64,000 bases of DNA from Diadophis punctatus similis. Lineage: Eukaryota; Chordata; Lepidosauria; Squamata; Dipsadidae. Position numbers and translations under genes: made by a program. Every line of letters begins with the position of its first letter. The first letter of the stretch is position 1. The notes beneath the pieces were generated by a model. It searched no databases and was not told where the DNA came from. It saw only the letters and a list, made by a program, of their open reading frames with translations. The stretch is taken from contig JALIGW010000003.1 in NCBI GenBank assembly GCA_023053685.1, positions 141,502,008-141,566,007 on the forward strand. Reading direction: 5' to 3'. Shown piece after piece: positions 12,211 to 24,132 of this stretch.

Positions 12211-13383
12211 TCTGAACTGAATTGCAATATATTCAACCCATTCCCAATTTTGTAGATTCTAGTTTTAGATTAAAATATATATAAAGTCTACCCCAAAAAC
12301 TTTAAATTATCTATGATTCTACTTAGATAATAAAATACTGTTTGTTTTTGTATGTGCCTATGGAAAACAGAAAAACTTCAAAAGACTTTTTCAAAAACTA
12401 CAACATGCAGTGAAAGATGAATGCTAAAGATCTCAAAGTTTATATCAGAAAAGAAGAAACCTGATGACAAACTAACTTCAAAAATGTTATAACAATAGCA
12501 TTAACATGGATAAATAAAATGATGGAATGCATTGTACATTCATCTGACATCAATTGGACACAAGTGTGATACAGTGATGACAGTATAATTACACATGCTC
12601 AATTGGATAGACTCTCACGTGATGGAGAGATGGACAACAAAAATATCGTAACTCCAACTGGATCACCGCAGCAAAAAATCCTGAACAAATATAAATATCT
12701 CTAGAAGCAATCACTTTGAATATCAACTTTATCCAGATGAATAGAATAATAAAATTTGACATGTGAAAGTGAATAAAGTACATGGGCACTCATATTAAAG
12801 AATAGCAGTGAATTCTAGAATTTTGCAGTTAGTACCAAAGTACCAACCTAGTACCAAAAGAACTAGGTTTCCCACACTGCAGTGAATCCAAGGAGGATGC
12901 TGTATCATTCAAGTCAAATCTATTCGGAATTAGATGTTATGGTTGAGATGATATGGTTGTTCAAATTCCTATTCAGGCACAAAGCTTACTGAATGATTTC
13001 CCATCGGGCATTCTCTCAGAGGAATTCTGGAAATTCTTGCTGGAATTAATAGGGAATTTTTGAGCTCTCAAGAATAAAGAGCTATACCAACAATACCATC
13101 CCTCCCTCCCCACAGAAAGAGGAGGAAACTAAAATGAAATAATTTGCATCATTTAAGAACTGACAGATGGATATATCCAAGCAAGCAAAAATAGATCTTA
13201 TATGAAAATAGGGGTGACAGTACAGCTGCAAAATCACAAGCATATAAAATGGAGATGGTCAGCAAGGTATATGGAGAAGACTCTTTCTCTTTTTTATTAT
13301 TATTAAGTTCTTTTTTATATTGTTTTCTTTTTAATATTCTGTCCACCACCCAGAGTTCCTGTCATGAGATGGATAGCTATATA
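12211..13383. other. No feature recognised
   Basis: AT-rich intron-like DNA. No splice-bounded open frames or transposon ends were found. Confidence 0.45.
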
Positions 13384-13887
13384 CAGTATTTTTCGGAGTA
13401 TAAGACGCACCTTTTTCCTCCCTAAAAGAGGCTGAAAATTTGGGTGCGTCTTATACTTCGAATGTAGCTTTTTCGAAGCGTTTTCCTCCAGCCCTAAGGA
13501 GGCTTCCTATTCCCTCCGAAGAAAGTTTTTTCCAGCCCTAAGTCTTTGCAAGGCTTGTTTTCATTCCTACTCCCTCTGAAAAAGCGGTGCTTTTCAGCCC
13601 TAATGCGGTGCTAACCATCTTCCTGGCTTGCTGCATTTATTTTTATTCCTACTCCCTCTGAAGCAGTTTTTCCTGCCCTAAGTCTTTGCAGGCTTGCTTT
13701 CATTCCTACTCCCTCTGAAAAAGGCTTTTTCAGCCCTAACCAGAGGATAAAATAATGTGCTGAAGCTACAGACTAAGGACGCTAGCCAGATGAATACCTG
13801 GTAGGTAGATTCCCCCCCCCTATTTTCCTCCCCCAAAACTAAGGTGTGTCTTATACTCCGGTGCGTCTTATACTCTGAAAAATACGG
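13384..13887. mobile_element. TA-flanked inverted-repeat MITE, copy B
   Basis: Left end cagtatttttcggagtataa, right end ttatactctgaaaaatacgg, TA on both sides. The sub-terminal 'gtgcgtcttatact' motif occurs twice near the right end. The interior repeats units of the type 'cagccctaa...attcctactccctctgaa' four times. It has the same interior as copy D at 19371, including 'gctagccagatgaatacctg' and 'ggataaaataatgtgctgaa'. Confidence 0.88.
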
Positions 13888-14836
13888 TAAATAGTTTAAA
13901 CTAATCAGATTGTGAGATAGAGAATGATTATCTATCATAACATATCATTTATGATTTCCTAAAATTATAGTAATTTGTAGAAGGGTGCCTTGGAATTTAT
14001 TGTTGATCCTTCTCCTAATATCACACAATTTTCCTACCCTGGACATCTAGACCCCAAATATAAAACTTGCATAATGGAAATGAGCATATATTTCTTAAAA
14101 ACCAAATAAAGTTTATATTTAAGAAAAAATGTGTTTCAAATTAACTGGCACTTTCCCCTACTATTGTTCTATGGATACTCTGGTTGAAAATGGGAAAGTG
14201 CCTCACATTTTTTGTACATTTGAAGAAGTTTCATAAGACGTAAACAAAACTCTGCACTATAGCTATTAGGCCAAGCCTTAAAATCTTCTTAAACAGTGTT
14301 TTTTCTCTATGTAATGGCTAGGTAAATGCAAATTTTAACATGCAAATTTCCCTAAATCTTTGCAATAGTTCCATTACTTCCATGGCAGTAACTTGGGAAT
14401 AAATGTTTTAAACACTTTCTTTAGCATTTGTATCAAACGTCAAAATGGTTGTGATGCAAAATATCCTTTCCCTGTACTTACCAATGGTTGCTACATCAAA
14501 TGTCCACAGAATCTTCTGAATAATTTCAACAGTGCTGTTGTTTCCTTTTTTTATAAACCACAAATAAGGAGTACACATGAGAACGGAACTTGTGGTAAGG
14601 GAACCCAACCACAAGTAATGTCGCCCCCTGCTCAATTTCCATTCTGACAAAAAAAAACACCCCTCTGAATGTAACAAATGTGCAGAAAAAGAAACTCGAA
14701 CTTCAGGGACTACTGCAATACTAAAACTGGATTGCTTCATCAAGAGGTTGAACAGCAAAACTGATTCTTATATTGCAAGGCTCTTAGGAAATGTGAAGGA
14801 AAAGAAATTTTATACATGTGTTAAATTACCATAGAT
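13888..14836. other. No feature recognised
   Basis: Overlapping frames on both strands at 14393-14758 lack splice context or family resemblance and are treated as chance. Confidence 0.4.
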
Positions 14837-14933
14837 CAGTGTTTCTCAACTTTGGCAACTTTAAGATGTGTTGACTTCAAATCCCAGAATTCCTCAGCCA
14901 GCGTCTTAAGGTTGCCAAGATGGAGAAACATTG
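14837..14933. mobile_element. Short hAT-like hairpin element (97 bp)
   Basis: Starts cagtgtttctcaactttggc and ends with the near-inverse gttgccaagatggagaaacattg. The flanking octamers ccatagat and ctattgat agree at 6 of 8. It is a member of the family carrying 'gacttcaactcccagaattc' (also 17283, 32991, 33231, 50906). Confidence 0.7.
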
Positions 14934-14941
14934 CTATTGAT

Positions 14942-16873
14942 AAAAGATAACAATGGGGGAATCCATATTTAATTAAAGTCTCCCTTTAATTCCAAGGGGT
15001 AAGCACATTAAATTATGCCAGAGTGACATAAGGAGAGACTGAGACTGATTTAAAGGAAGACTACAATGCATTGGCAGCCATAGCCTAACCTAGTTATAGC
15101 CTAGCCTAGCCTAGCCTAGCTGGACCATTATATTAATGGGTTGTATGGCTTTACACATCATGCTATCCACAAACCACAGCTTGTTGGTCACACATTATGT
15201 AGCTGGTTTCAGAAATTATGCTAAGCCAAAACAGACAAATCTTATTATGGCTCAATGTAATGTGTGAATAAAGTTATGATGGTCTCTCTAATCAGATTTG
15301 ATGTACCTTGTTATTATATATCTTTCATCTAAAACATGTGAAAATTAAGATGTATATATAAGAATACTAGAAAAAAGCATTTTTCTACAAAAGTGAGCAG
15401 CATTTTTATGAACTGCTTAAACAGAGTGGGGAATAAAACTGTTAAATCATATCTGGAAAAGGTTCACTTGCATACAAGTCCAAGTCTAAGTACCACATGA
15501 TTTTATTCTAAAATTGGCTCAAATAGTGGTAAATTAGTTCAGATATCCATTCAATTCTTACACCCAGCAAGCTCATAGAGGTTTCAGTTTGCCTTTGTTA
15601 CAACTGGTGTCAGAGTTATATCGACAGAAAAAAATAGAAGGCAAAGCATCCATAACAAATTACTCTAAAATCTTGAAATGTTTGAACAGCAGGCCAAAAT
15701 GCTAGTTTTATTTATTATAAATAAATACAAGGTAAGATTAAATATCAAACAGCAATAACTAACATAATAATCCACCACCCCAAAAATATTAAAACAATAA
15801 TAGCAGCACTGTTAGACTCACCCAACTTTCTGAAGTGAAGAGCTCAGCAGGCACAGAAAATGTTTACGGGGAGGGCATTTTACAATGTAGAAGTATTTGA
15901 TGCCAGTAGAGGTCATTGAGTACTTTGCCTCTGGCATCAAATCCTGTGGATGGTCCACACATAGGACATTTGGAAGACTATAAAACTTATCCAGCCTCTA
16001 CACAGGGCATAGAATTTAGCATACAGAATTTTGGATTAATAGGTACTTTGAATATGGGGTTAAGAGCTCTACGCTCACATAATTTTGGCCAATTCCTTGA
16101 AGTCACCTCTCGGCCTTGAAAAAGACATGTTTGGTTTAAAGAGCTGGAGGAAGTTGTATGCAAATGCCACCACTGGGCACCTGCTGATCCCCCAACATCC
16201 TGGAAGGTTTCATTAATGTCTTCTGCCCCTCCTCCTTTTTACCCCCCCCCCCATCTTTTGAACAGAGATACAAAGAATAAAATGTAACTATCATTTTTAT
16301 TGCCCTAAAAAAATCAGTATGAAGAAGGAATAAAATAGTAAGGGATACAAAGTAGAAGAGACGCTACTTGTAGAGACTGAAATCTATGGTTTATGCCTTT
16401 CTTTCAGAAGGCAGAATCCATCTTCTAAAAGAAAGGCATCCACAAACAGATTCTTGGAGTACCTTCAAAATGTAATCTGAAATATTTTATTAATAGTGTT
16501 CCCCAAACTACTTTTATCCTTTTATTAATAGCTATTTTAATTGTTATATTACTTTTATTCTTATTTATTGACTGATTGATTTTAACATGATTAGGTTTTT
16601 TCCATAGCATTTATCTACGACGGGTCTATTTGTTTTATGTCATCTTATTATTATGCAATAATGTAAAATGCAAGGGCTGGCTTTGCCAGGAGCATGTGGA
16701 TATACATTTGAAAACGAAATACAATATGTTTTGTGCTTCACTTTCCATCAACTGCAGCCAGAAGGCCAGTAGCAAGAAACTCTGTGAGTGGAGTCCAAAA
16801 CATCAGGAAGGCAATGGTTTTGGAAACATTACTAACTGAATAATTCTGGAGATGATTTCAAATAGAAGAACCA
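14942..16873. other. Non-coding DNA with a small CCTAG minisatellite
   Basis: A short run of imperfect cctag units lies at 15085-15120. Otherwise no element or coding signal was recognised. Confidence 0.45.
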
Positions 16874-17682
16874 CTGTATTTTTCGGAGTATAAGATACAC
16901 CTTTTTGCCCCCAACAAGAGGGTGGAAATGTCGGTGTGTCTTATACACTGAATACAGCAATTTTTAGCCTCCCGAAGACCCGCCCCCGCATCCAATTTTT
17001 TGCAAAAAACGGGCCATTTTTTTTGCAAAAATGGGGGGGGGGGTTGCCTTCCCCCACCCCCTATGAGTGCTCTGCAGGCTTCCCAGATCCTTTGCATGCC
17101 CTGTTTTTGCAAAAAAATGAGCAAAAAACGGGCCCTTTTTTGCAAAAATTGGGGCATTTTTGCCTTCCCCCACGCCTTAGGAGTGCTCTGCAGGCTCTGC
17201 GTGCCCTGTTTTTGCAAAAAAAGTGAGCGAAAAATGGGCCATTTTTTGCAAAAATTGGTGTTTTTTTGCCTTCTAATTACCCCATCTAGCATGATTGGAG
17301 GAGGAATTCTGGGAGTTGAAGTCCACTAGTCTTAAAGCTGTCAAGTTTGAAGACCCCTGGGTTAGGGGTTAGAGGTCTTCAAATTTGGCAAGTTTAAGAT
17401 TTGTGGATGTCAACTCCCATTCCTGAGCTAGCATGACTGGAGGAGGAATTCTGGGAGTTGAAGTCCACTAATCTTAAAGCTGTCAAGTTTGAAGTTTGTA
17501 AAAAGTATGCATAATTGTAAAAAGTGTACATGGTTGTAAAAAGTATACATGATTGTAAAAAGTATTCTGCTACACTGGTATTTTATTAAATAATATATTA
17601 CTGCACCATTTGGTTCAGAATACTTTTTTCCTTGTTTTCCTCCTCTAAAATCTAGGTGCGTCTTATACTCCGAAAAATACGG
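16874..17682. mobile_element. TA-flanked inverted-repeat MITE, copy C, with internal insertions
   Basis: Left end ctgtatttttcggagtataa, right end ttatactccgaaaaatacgg. TA follows on the right, but the left flank is CA, probably mutated. The interior has three rough repeats of a 'ccctgtttttgcaaaaa...gggccattttttgcaaaaa' unit, each followed by 'gccttcccccac'. The right half (about 17283-17492) is hAT-hairpin-family sequence that inserted here. Confidence 0.85.
17283..17492. mobile_element. Partly duplicated hAT-hairpin-family sequence inside MITE copy C
   Basis: Two blocks reading 'aggaggaattctgggagttg' then 'aagtccacta.tcttaaagct' flank an opposite-facing block 'ggtcttcaaatttggcaag'. One right end is visible (aagacccctg). 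The arrangement suggests one or two copies inserted close together, followed by partial deletion. A 'gtaaaaagt.tacatg.tt' short repeat follows at 17495-17565. Confidence 0.6.
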
Positions 17683-18485
17683 TATTTGAAATTGTCTCCA
17701 GAAAAACTCTGTTCTTCGATGACATGCTACCATCTTAGGAAGGATACCTTGCTAAAATATAGGAATAATGCTCATTATATGTTTTGAATTGGAAAGCTGT
17801 TTCTAGTAAAGTCTAGATCGCTGAAAATATAAAGCATTGAAATGATAAGAATATTATAGCAATCCTTCCAGATTTTAAAATTGATAACCAGATTTGCAAA
17901 TTGACACAAACATGTATATTGTATGGATTTTATGGAGTTCAATTGACAATACTTAATTTGTTCTTTTCCAATGGCAATCAGGCACCTAAACATTTTTTTA
18001 TCTACCCCAAAATCTTCGGCTCTGTATGCATATGCTTATATCACATTACAGATTAATTTAAATGTTTCAATAGATTTTTCCAGAGATGCATTCTGATAGA
18101 TGATTATAGTCCCCATAAATATCAGCTATCATGGCCTCTGGTTCATGCAAAGCAAAAGACTAGGAGCACATGATTTAGAAAGGCTTTTAACTATTGGGAG
18201 TCAACTCAATTTTGAACCATACAGTTCTATTTGAAGTCTTACACAGTCACTAGGATGTTTTAATGTTTTAATGAAGTTAAAAGCAGCCAGATCCAAGAAA
18301 TGCAATAATTCCTGTCTAGGAGAAACAAGAAGACAAAACGTTAACACCATATTGGCAGATGTTGGGGCAATACAGATAAGTACTACGGTATATTGGACAG
18401 ATAGATTCTGATTAGACAACATAAATTAACCCACCATATTTTATGCAATGTGCTGGACTAAACTTAATTATAAGTTTTATACAGG
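17683..18485. other. No feature recognised
   Basis: AT-rich, no element ends seen. Confidence 0.4.
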
Positions 18486-18690
18486 TTGTTGTTGTTGAGT
18501 CACATGATTTAATGTCCAACTCTTTGTGACCCCATGGATAATAGCATCAGGCCCTCATCTCCTGAAGTTTGCCCAAATTCATGTTCTTATGTCAATGACA
18601 CTATCTAATCATCTCATCCTCTGCCATCCTCTTCTCCTTTTGCCTTCACTCTTTCCCAACATCAGGGTCTTTTCCAATGGATTTATACAG
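18486..18690 (-). mobile_element. RTE-BovB LINE, 3' end fragment
   Basis: Read on the minus strand it contains 'ggaaaagaccctgatgttgg', 'gggtcacaaagagttggaca' and ends (gac)tcaacaacaacaac. This is the characteristic 3' region of BovB LINEs. It aligns along its length with the plus-strand copy at 63520-63718 (shared 'cattggaaaagaccctgatg'). It is 5'-truncated and non-coding. BovB is known for horizontal spread among vertebrates, squamates included. Confidence 0.88.
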
Positions 18691-18830
18691 CTACCCTTTG
18701 CTTAATTACCATTTGTTCAGAGATTGTTCCAAGTTATAGTGGCACTGAACGAATGATAGTTATGACCCATCCTTGAAGTTTCAGCCATTGCAGTGTCCCA
18801 CCACATGATCCAATTTCAGGATTCCCATTT
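18691..18830. mobile_element. Fragment of the 'cttac' DNA-transposon family
   Basis: Contains 'taccctttgcttaattacc' and 'agttatagtggcactgaacg', followed by 'gcagtgtcccaccacatgat'. These match the family seen at 30690 and 52535. It directly abuts the BovB fragment. Confidence 0.5.
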
Positions 18831-19370
18831 TTCTGAGCACACTGCACAGCTTGACTTAACTGACACAATCTAAGGTCTTTTTTTAAATCAATAACACACA
18901 TACTGACTTCTGATAGGTATTTTTTGACTTTCTCAAATTTGTTAAAAGAAGAAATCAAACCACAAAAACAAGTATCTTCAACTGAAAATTTTAAATTATA
19001 CTAGTTTTATTCTATTTATATAAAATATTTATAGATATAAATCCTAAATCATACATGAAGAACAAAGGCTGACGTGAAACTACAGCACAGCAACTTTTGT
19101 TTCCCTCAGGAATCTGAAACTTTTAGGCTCCCACACATATGCTGTATATAGCACAGCTAAAGACTACCAAAGGTTTATAAGAATGGAAGCTGAAATGTCA
19201 AACCATTGACTTGGAATGTAAGGTATTTCTACCCTTGAAAAAAATGGATATCATATCAACTTCAAATATTCACTGTATAATATATACACTCCAAAAATGC
19301 AACAGGTTATTTTAGAAACATACACTATAGCAAATTCCAAATTCTGTAATCTTTGCTAATTGACAATTTA
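18831..19370. other. No feature recognised
   Basis: AT-rich DNA before MITE copy D. Confidence 0.4.
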
Positions 19371-20001
19371 CCGTATTTTTCAGAGTATAAGACGCACCTT
19401 TTTCCTCCCTAAAAGTGGCTGAAAATTTGGGTGCGTCTTATACTTCAAATGTAGCTTTTTTTTCCTAGCCCTAACTAGGTGCTAACAGATCTTCCCAGCT
19501 CTTACCTTGCAGGCTTTTTCATTGTTACTCTCTCCAAAGAATGTTTTTCCAGCCCTAAGTCTTTGCAGGTTTTTTTTTCATTGCTCTACTTGCTCCGAAT
19601 ATGTTTTTTTCTAGCCCTAACCAGGTGCTAACGATCTTCCCAGCTCTTACTGGCTTGCATGCTCTTTCATTGTTACTCTCTCAGAAGAAGGTTTTTTTAA
19701 GTCCTAACCAGGGGATAAAATAATGTGCTGAAGCTGCTCTGAATAAGTTTTTTTCTAGCCCTAACCAGGTGCTAACGATCTTCCCAGCTCTTACTGGCTT
19801 GCATGCTCTTTCATTGTTACTCTCTCAGAAGAAGGTTTTTTTAAGTCCTAACCAGGGGATAAAATAATGTGCTGAAGCTGACCAGACTAAGGATGCTAGC
19901 CAGATGAATACCTGGTAGGCAGATTGTTTTCCCCTATTTTCTTCCCCCAAAACTAAGGTGCGTCTTATACTCCGGTGCGTCTTATACTCCGAAAAATATG
20001 G
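19371..20001. mobile_element. TA-flanked inverted-repeat MITE, copy D, with internal duplication
   Basis: Left end ccgtatttttcagagtataa, right end ttatactccgaaaaatatgg, TA on both sides. The interior matches copy B but has grown by a tandem duplication of 144 bp (19593-19736 and 19737-19880). Confidence 0.9.
19593..19880. repeat. Two tandem 144-bp units
   Basis: 134 consecutive bases (19603-19736 and 19747-19880) are identical. Only a few bases near each unit start differ. A more diverged third unit lies upstream around 19455-19592. Confidence 0.92.
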
Positions 20002-20106
20002 TACCTTGAAGTAGAAAATAAAACGGTAACCATTGTGTTAAGTGCAAAAATTTTGTAATATGGTAATTTAACTAGTATAAATAACAATAAGTTACTAGTG
20101 TGAAAC

Positions 20107-20320
20107 ACGTAGGGAGTATGTGCCTTCAAGTCCATGTTGACTCTGGCGACTGCCTGGAGTTGTTTTGGAAAGGTTTTTCAGAAGTGGTTTGCCATTGCCT
20201 CATTTTTGTGTCTGGGAGTGAATGGCTGGCCCAAGGTCACCCAGCTGGCTTTGTGCCTAAGGCAGGACTAGGACTCACAGTCTCCCAGTTCACTGCCTTA
20301 CCTACTAAACCTAATTGGTT
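20107..20320 (-). repeat. tRNA-derived SINE with BovB-like tail
   Basis: The minus strand reads a tRNA-like head, then 'gctgggtgaccttgggccag', 'ggcaatggcaaaccacttct' and a tail 'gacttgaaggcacatac'. That tail resembles BovB LINE 3' ends, as in Sauria-type SINEs, which use the BovB machinery. Family placement is from memory. Confidence 0.65.
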
Positions 20321-20968
20321 CAGTATGAAACACAGAACCCTGTAAAATATATTTTCCAGGCAAACATTTATTTTCCCAATAAGTTATCCAAGACAGAAAG
20401 AGAAGAACCTCTGGCTTTTCTAACTAGAAAACTCGTCTGCTACTGAAGGGAACTATCACAATGGATTTTTATCAATATTCACTTCACCAAAGAAATTTGA
20501 TTAATTTGTTCGTAATAGCAACTAGAGCTGAAATAACAAAGGGAACTAATTAAGATGACCCAGATTTAGTATATACAATATATTTTCACTAAGAAATGCT
20601 GAATGTAAATAACTATCTTTCATTTTGCTTTTGTAAATATATTATAAAGCAAAAACATTTTAAATGCTTGATACCATAACAATTTCCATCTGAATCAACT
20701 GCCTTTACAGATATATCAAACGGGTGAACCACAGAGGGTTTTTTGACTTCAGGGACTGCAATTTATTGATGATTAAACTGCTCCTCCATATGTCAACTTA
20801 GTTCACACATAATATTTCCCAATGACATATTCCTATATTGTGTTGAGATCAAAAGAATGCTGGTTAGATTGATACCTAATTACTGTGAAATGGAAAAGAG
20901 GATATCTGCTGTTTCATTCCAGGAGTCTTCAGCTTGGAAAGCACATCTTAACACAGGTTCATTGCTTG
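20321..20968. other. No feature recognised
   Basis: No element ends or coding signal. Confidence 0.4.
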
Positions 20969-20976
20969 TCTTAGAG

Positions 20977-21253
20977 TAGGGGTTTGCAACCTTAAACACT
21001 CAAAGAGCCATTTGGACCCATTTCCCACAGAAAAGAAAACACCAGGAGCCACAAAACCTGAGTGGGCGTGTCCAACTCGATGTCACTCACTCCCACCCAG
21101 TCACATGACTGCCCCTAGCCATGCCTACCCAGACGGTCATTAGGGCAGACAACTGGTTGTTAAAAAACACAGGGAGCCACAAAACACTTTGACCTCCCCC
21201 CCTCTCCCTCCCCCCTCCCTCCCCCCTCTCTGTATCTCTCTCTCACTCCCCCC

Positions 21254-21309
<56 letters not shown>

Positions 21310-21469
21310 CTCCCTCTCATCCCCCGCCGTTGCCCTTACCTTCTCAGGCTAGGCAAGGAACGACTGGGAGGGGCAGGGCCAGTCAGTGATGGGATCACCC
21401 GACAGGAAGCCACAGCAGAGGGCCCAAAGAGCCGCATGCGGCTCCGGAGCCGCAGGTTGCAGACCCCTG
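20977..21469. mobile_element. Non-autonomous hAT element, exact 8-bp duplication
   Basis: Left end taggggtttgcaacctt, right end ggttgcagacccctg, flanked by tcttagag on both sides (20969-20976 and 21470-21477). The first 190 bp and last 110 bp match the larger element at 40355-41500, including 'agagccatttggaccc' and 'agagccgcatgcggctccgg'. The interior is CT-rich with a (TG)n run. No transposase is present, so it was moved by an enzyme supplied elsewhere. Confidence 0.93.
21257..21307. repeat. (TG)n microsatellite
   Basis: About 25 uninterrupted TG units inside the hAT element at 20977. Confidence 0.98.
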
Positions 21470-21477
21470 TCTTAGAG

Positions 21478-22499
21478 TAAGGGGGTCATTCGCTTTTCTT
21501 TCTTTCTTTCTTCTGACAGGTATGAGTTAATAGCCTCCAACTTTTAAATGGTTTCAGAGTAACACACAGCTTCTATATGGAGCAAGGGGTTGAGCATGAA
21601 ATAACAAATGGTTACTCACTTAGAAATAGCTCAAAATAATTTTCTTAGGAAAATTCTTATTCTTCCACAGGATATTCCTGTGGAGCACTTAAGAATAGAG
21701 GTGAGGCTCTAATCAGAGACCCCTTTAATCATTTTCAAAAATTTAATGCACTTCTTAAAGGTTTATAAAATCTTGCTATTGTTAGTATTGGGAGAAGAAT
21801 CATCAGGTCAATATATTCACACACATATTCCTCTTTGGGCTCATTCTCATCGCAGTACAGTGATGTACCCCATACTAAGCATGTATACCCCATATTAAGT
21901 GCTGAGTGGATTGATCGTTCTCAAATCTTCTCTGAAGTACCAGGAACAAGTCATCCATTTTCATCACAACTGTCGACTTCTGACTCTTTATGGTCCAGTG
22001 AACATCATTTTGCCAGGTTGCCTCTCAGTACCTGCTACTTTGAGGTCTTATAAATTCATGCCACTTCCTCTATTTTACACTGAAATTCTACTAGCATGTT
22101 CATTTCATTCTCTAATCCAGTTATAACTAACCTAGAAAAGGTGTCAATCAGTGAGTATGTACATCTGGCATATCTATCACCAACCACAGGTTAGCTACAA
22201 ATACACCTGGTGGCTGCTCCCCCAAGCGACATGGCAACAAGCCATCCACCAATAATCACTTTGGATTCCCACTATAATATTAAAACAAAATGCAAAACTA
22301 TTCATTCATGACCTACAAATTAGAATGTTTGGATTCATACTTTACTTTGAATAAAAACTACATTATGGACTCAGTAAAGGAAGTTAGTCAATAGGAGAGT
22401 GATAAGAATGCAATATAGTAATCTAGTGATAAAAATGTAATATAATCCCTTAAAATACATTGATACAATGGGGATGTGGTACTTTGGAGGTGGTTAATG
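21478..22499. other. No feature recognised
   Basis: A short (CTTT)n lies at 21497-21512. Otherwise nothing recognised. Confidence 0.4.
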
Positions 22500-22705
22500 G
22501 AGTAGGTAACATCCCACATCCTTCCTGTGCGTGCTTTGCTCCCTCCTTCTCCACCTTGGTCAGTTTTATTTTAATTGAATTTTAAGTTTATGGTCCTTAT
22601 TTATTGTTTTATTGTTTTATAGTACATTTAATTGGATATATGTAAGCCACCTAGTCACCTCTGTCAAGACAGATGGCATACAAGTTTAATAAATAAATAA
22701 AATTC
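22500..22705 (+). mobile_element. LINE 3'-end fragment (L2-like)
   Basis: Ends 'gtaagccacctagtcacc' then 'cacctctgtcaagacagatg' and (aaat)n. This resembles the 3' UTR of squamate L2/CR1-type LINEs. No ORF portion remains. Confidence 0.5.
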
Positions 22706-23229
22706 TGGAGCAAAAAATTTCCTTAAACTTACTTTATTCCAAAAAAGCAAAAAATAAATAAATGTAAATGCATCATTTAAGTTTCCAGTATGTAAATTTG
22801 CCTGATTTATTGTGAATCATCCTCATCATGTTTGTTGTGGTTGCAAATATGCCATTTCTATATTTGACTCAATTGCTGAACAAACATGACAATATGAGGT
22901 TAACTGTTACAGAACTACTCCTGAACCTGAACCTGTGCAAAAAAATATGTGGAAATAACCTTAGAGTGAGTATGCTTCAGTCCTCCTCACTTCTCTGCCC
23001 TGTGTGTCTCTTCCTTATTTCTTTTATTAAACTAATGAAAAGGATACGGTAGGGGGGACATTTAATTTCAGAGTGCAATTATGGACATACACCAAATGAA
23101 AACAAATGCAGAATGCTAAGGAGAAAGGGCAGCTGCACAGTATACATTTGGGTGTGATGATTCATGAACAAGTGTTACAGCTAATTCTAATTACTGCACC
23201 AGTTTACAATGTGAATTACTAGGTGGGGA
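22706..23229. other. No feature recognised
   Basis: No coding or element signal. Confidence 0.4.
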
Positions 23230-23338
23230 AAAGCTGGGGAAAAAATGGGAGCTCACTCCATCACATGGTGCTTGGGTCTTGAATTGCCGAACTTCCGGTC
23301 GACAAATCCAACGTCTTAACTGCTTGGCCAGCACCACA
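23230..23338 (-). repeat. tRNA-derived SINE, 5' head only
   Basis: The minus strand has an A-box-like 'tggccaagcagttaag' and a B-box-like 'ggcaattcaagaccc', then 'catgtgatgg.gtgagctccca'. This is a second tRNA SINE type found in lizards and snakes. The body is missing after about 100 bp. Confidence 0.6.
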
Positions 23339-23822
23339 GATGAAAAATATCCTAAATGCAGATATCAAAATTAGTAATGGAGGAAATGGTCAGGGTGGAA
23401 ACTGGGCCACTTTCTGAGGGGTAGTATTACCCCTCAGTCACTCACTCATTCAATTCAGAGCATCCAAGATTGAGTATCATCTACTGAGGTTGATGAGAAC
23501 CATTTGTTCATCATTCTTCCCATGCCTGATTTTAAAGAGAAAACCTAATGGTCCACCAAACAAGAACAAGGTGAAGGACCTATCTATCCTCACTACAATG
23601 TTGACCACAAATAACAATTACAGCAAGCTTGCATCTCCCCCTTTTGCCTTTCCTGACTGCCTAAATTTTGAATACTAGAAATAGGCAAATGGTGGTTTTT
23701 TAAAATATGTGCAGCTCTACGCTGCACATACAGTCACTGGCAAATAAAAGTAAAAAAATCTATAGCATCAAATATCCAGAAACAAAGTTCTTTATCCATG
23801 TTCTTGACTAGAGCAACCTAAG

Positions 23823-24124
23823 CAGTGGTGGGATTCAAATTTTTTTACTACTGGTTCTGTGGACGTAGCTTGGTGGGCGTGGCAGGGAAGGATACTGTAA
23901 AATCTCCATTCCCACCCCACTCCAGGGGAAGGTTACTGCAAAATCCCCATTTCCTCCTGATCAGCTGGGACTTGGGAGGCAGAAAATAGGTGGAGGCCAG
24001 TCAGAGGTGGTATTTACCAGTTCTCCGAACTATTCAAAATGTCCACTACCGGTTCTCCGAACTACTCAAAATTTCCGCTATTGGTTCTCCAGAACTGGTC
24101 AGAACCTGCTGAAACCCACCTCTG
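23823..24124. mobile_element. Non-autonomous hAT element, exact 8-bp duplication
   Basis: Left end cagtggtgggattcaaat, right end ctgaaacccacctctg, flanked by aacctaag at 23815-23822 and 24125-24132. The interior includes two tandem-like blocks around 'ctaccggttctccgaact'. It belongs to the 'cagtggtgggttc' group. Confidence 0.92.
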
Positions 24125-24132
24125 AACCTAAG

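Noticed and set aside
14393..14758. Overlapping plus- and minus-strand frames as a small gene
   Set aside because: No splice context, no recognised domain, and neither strand is favoured.
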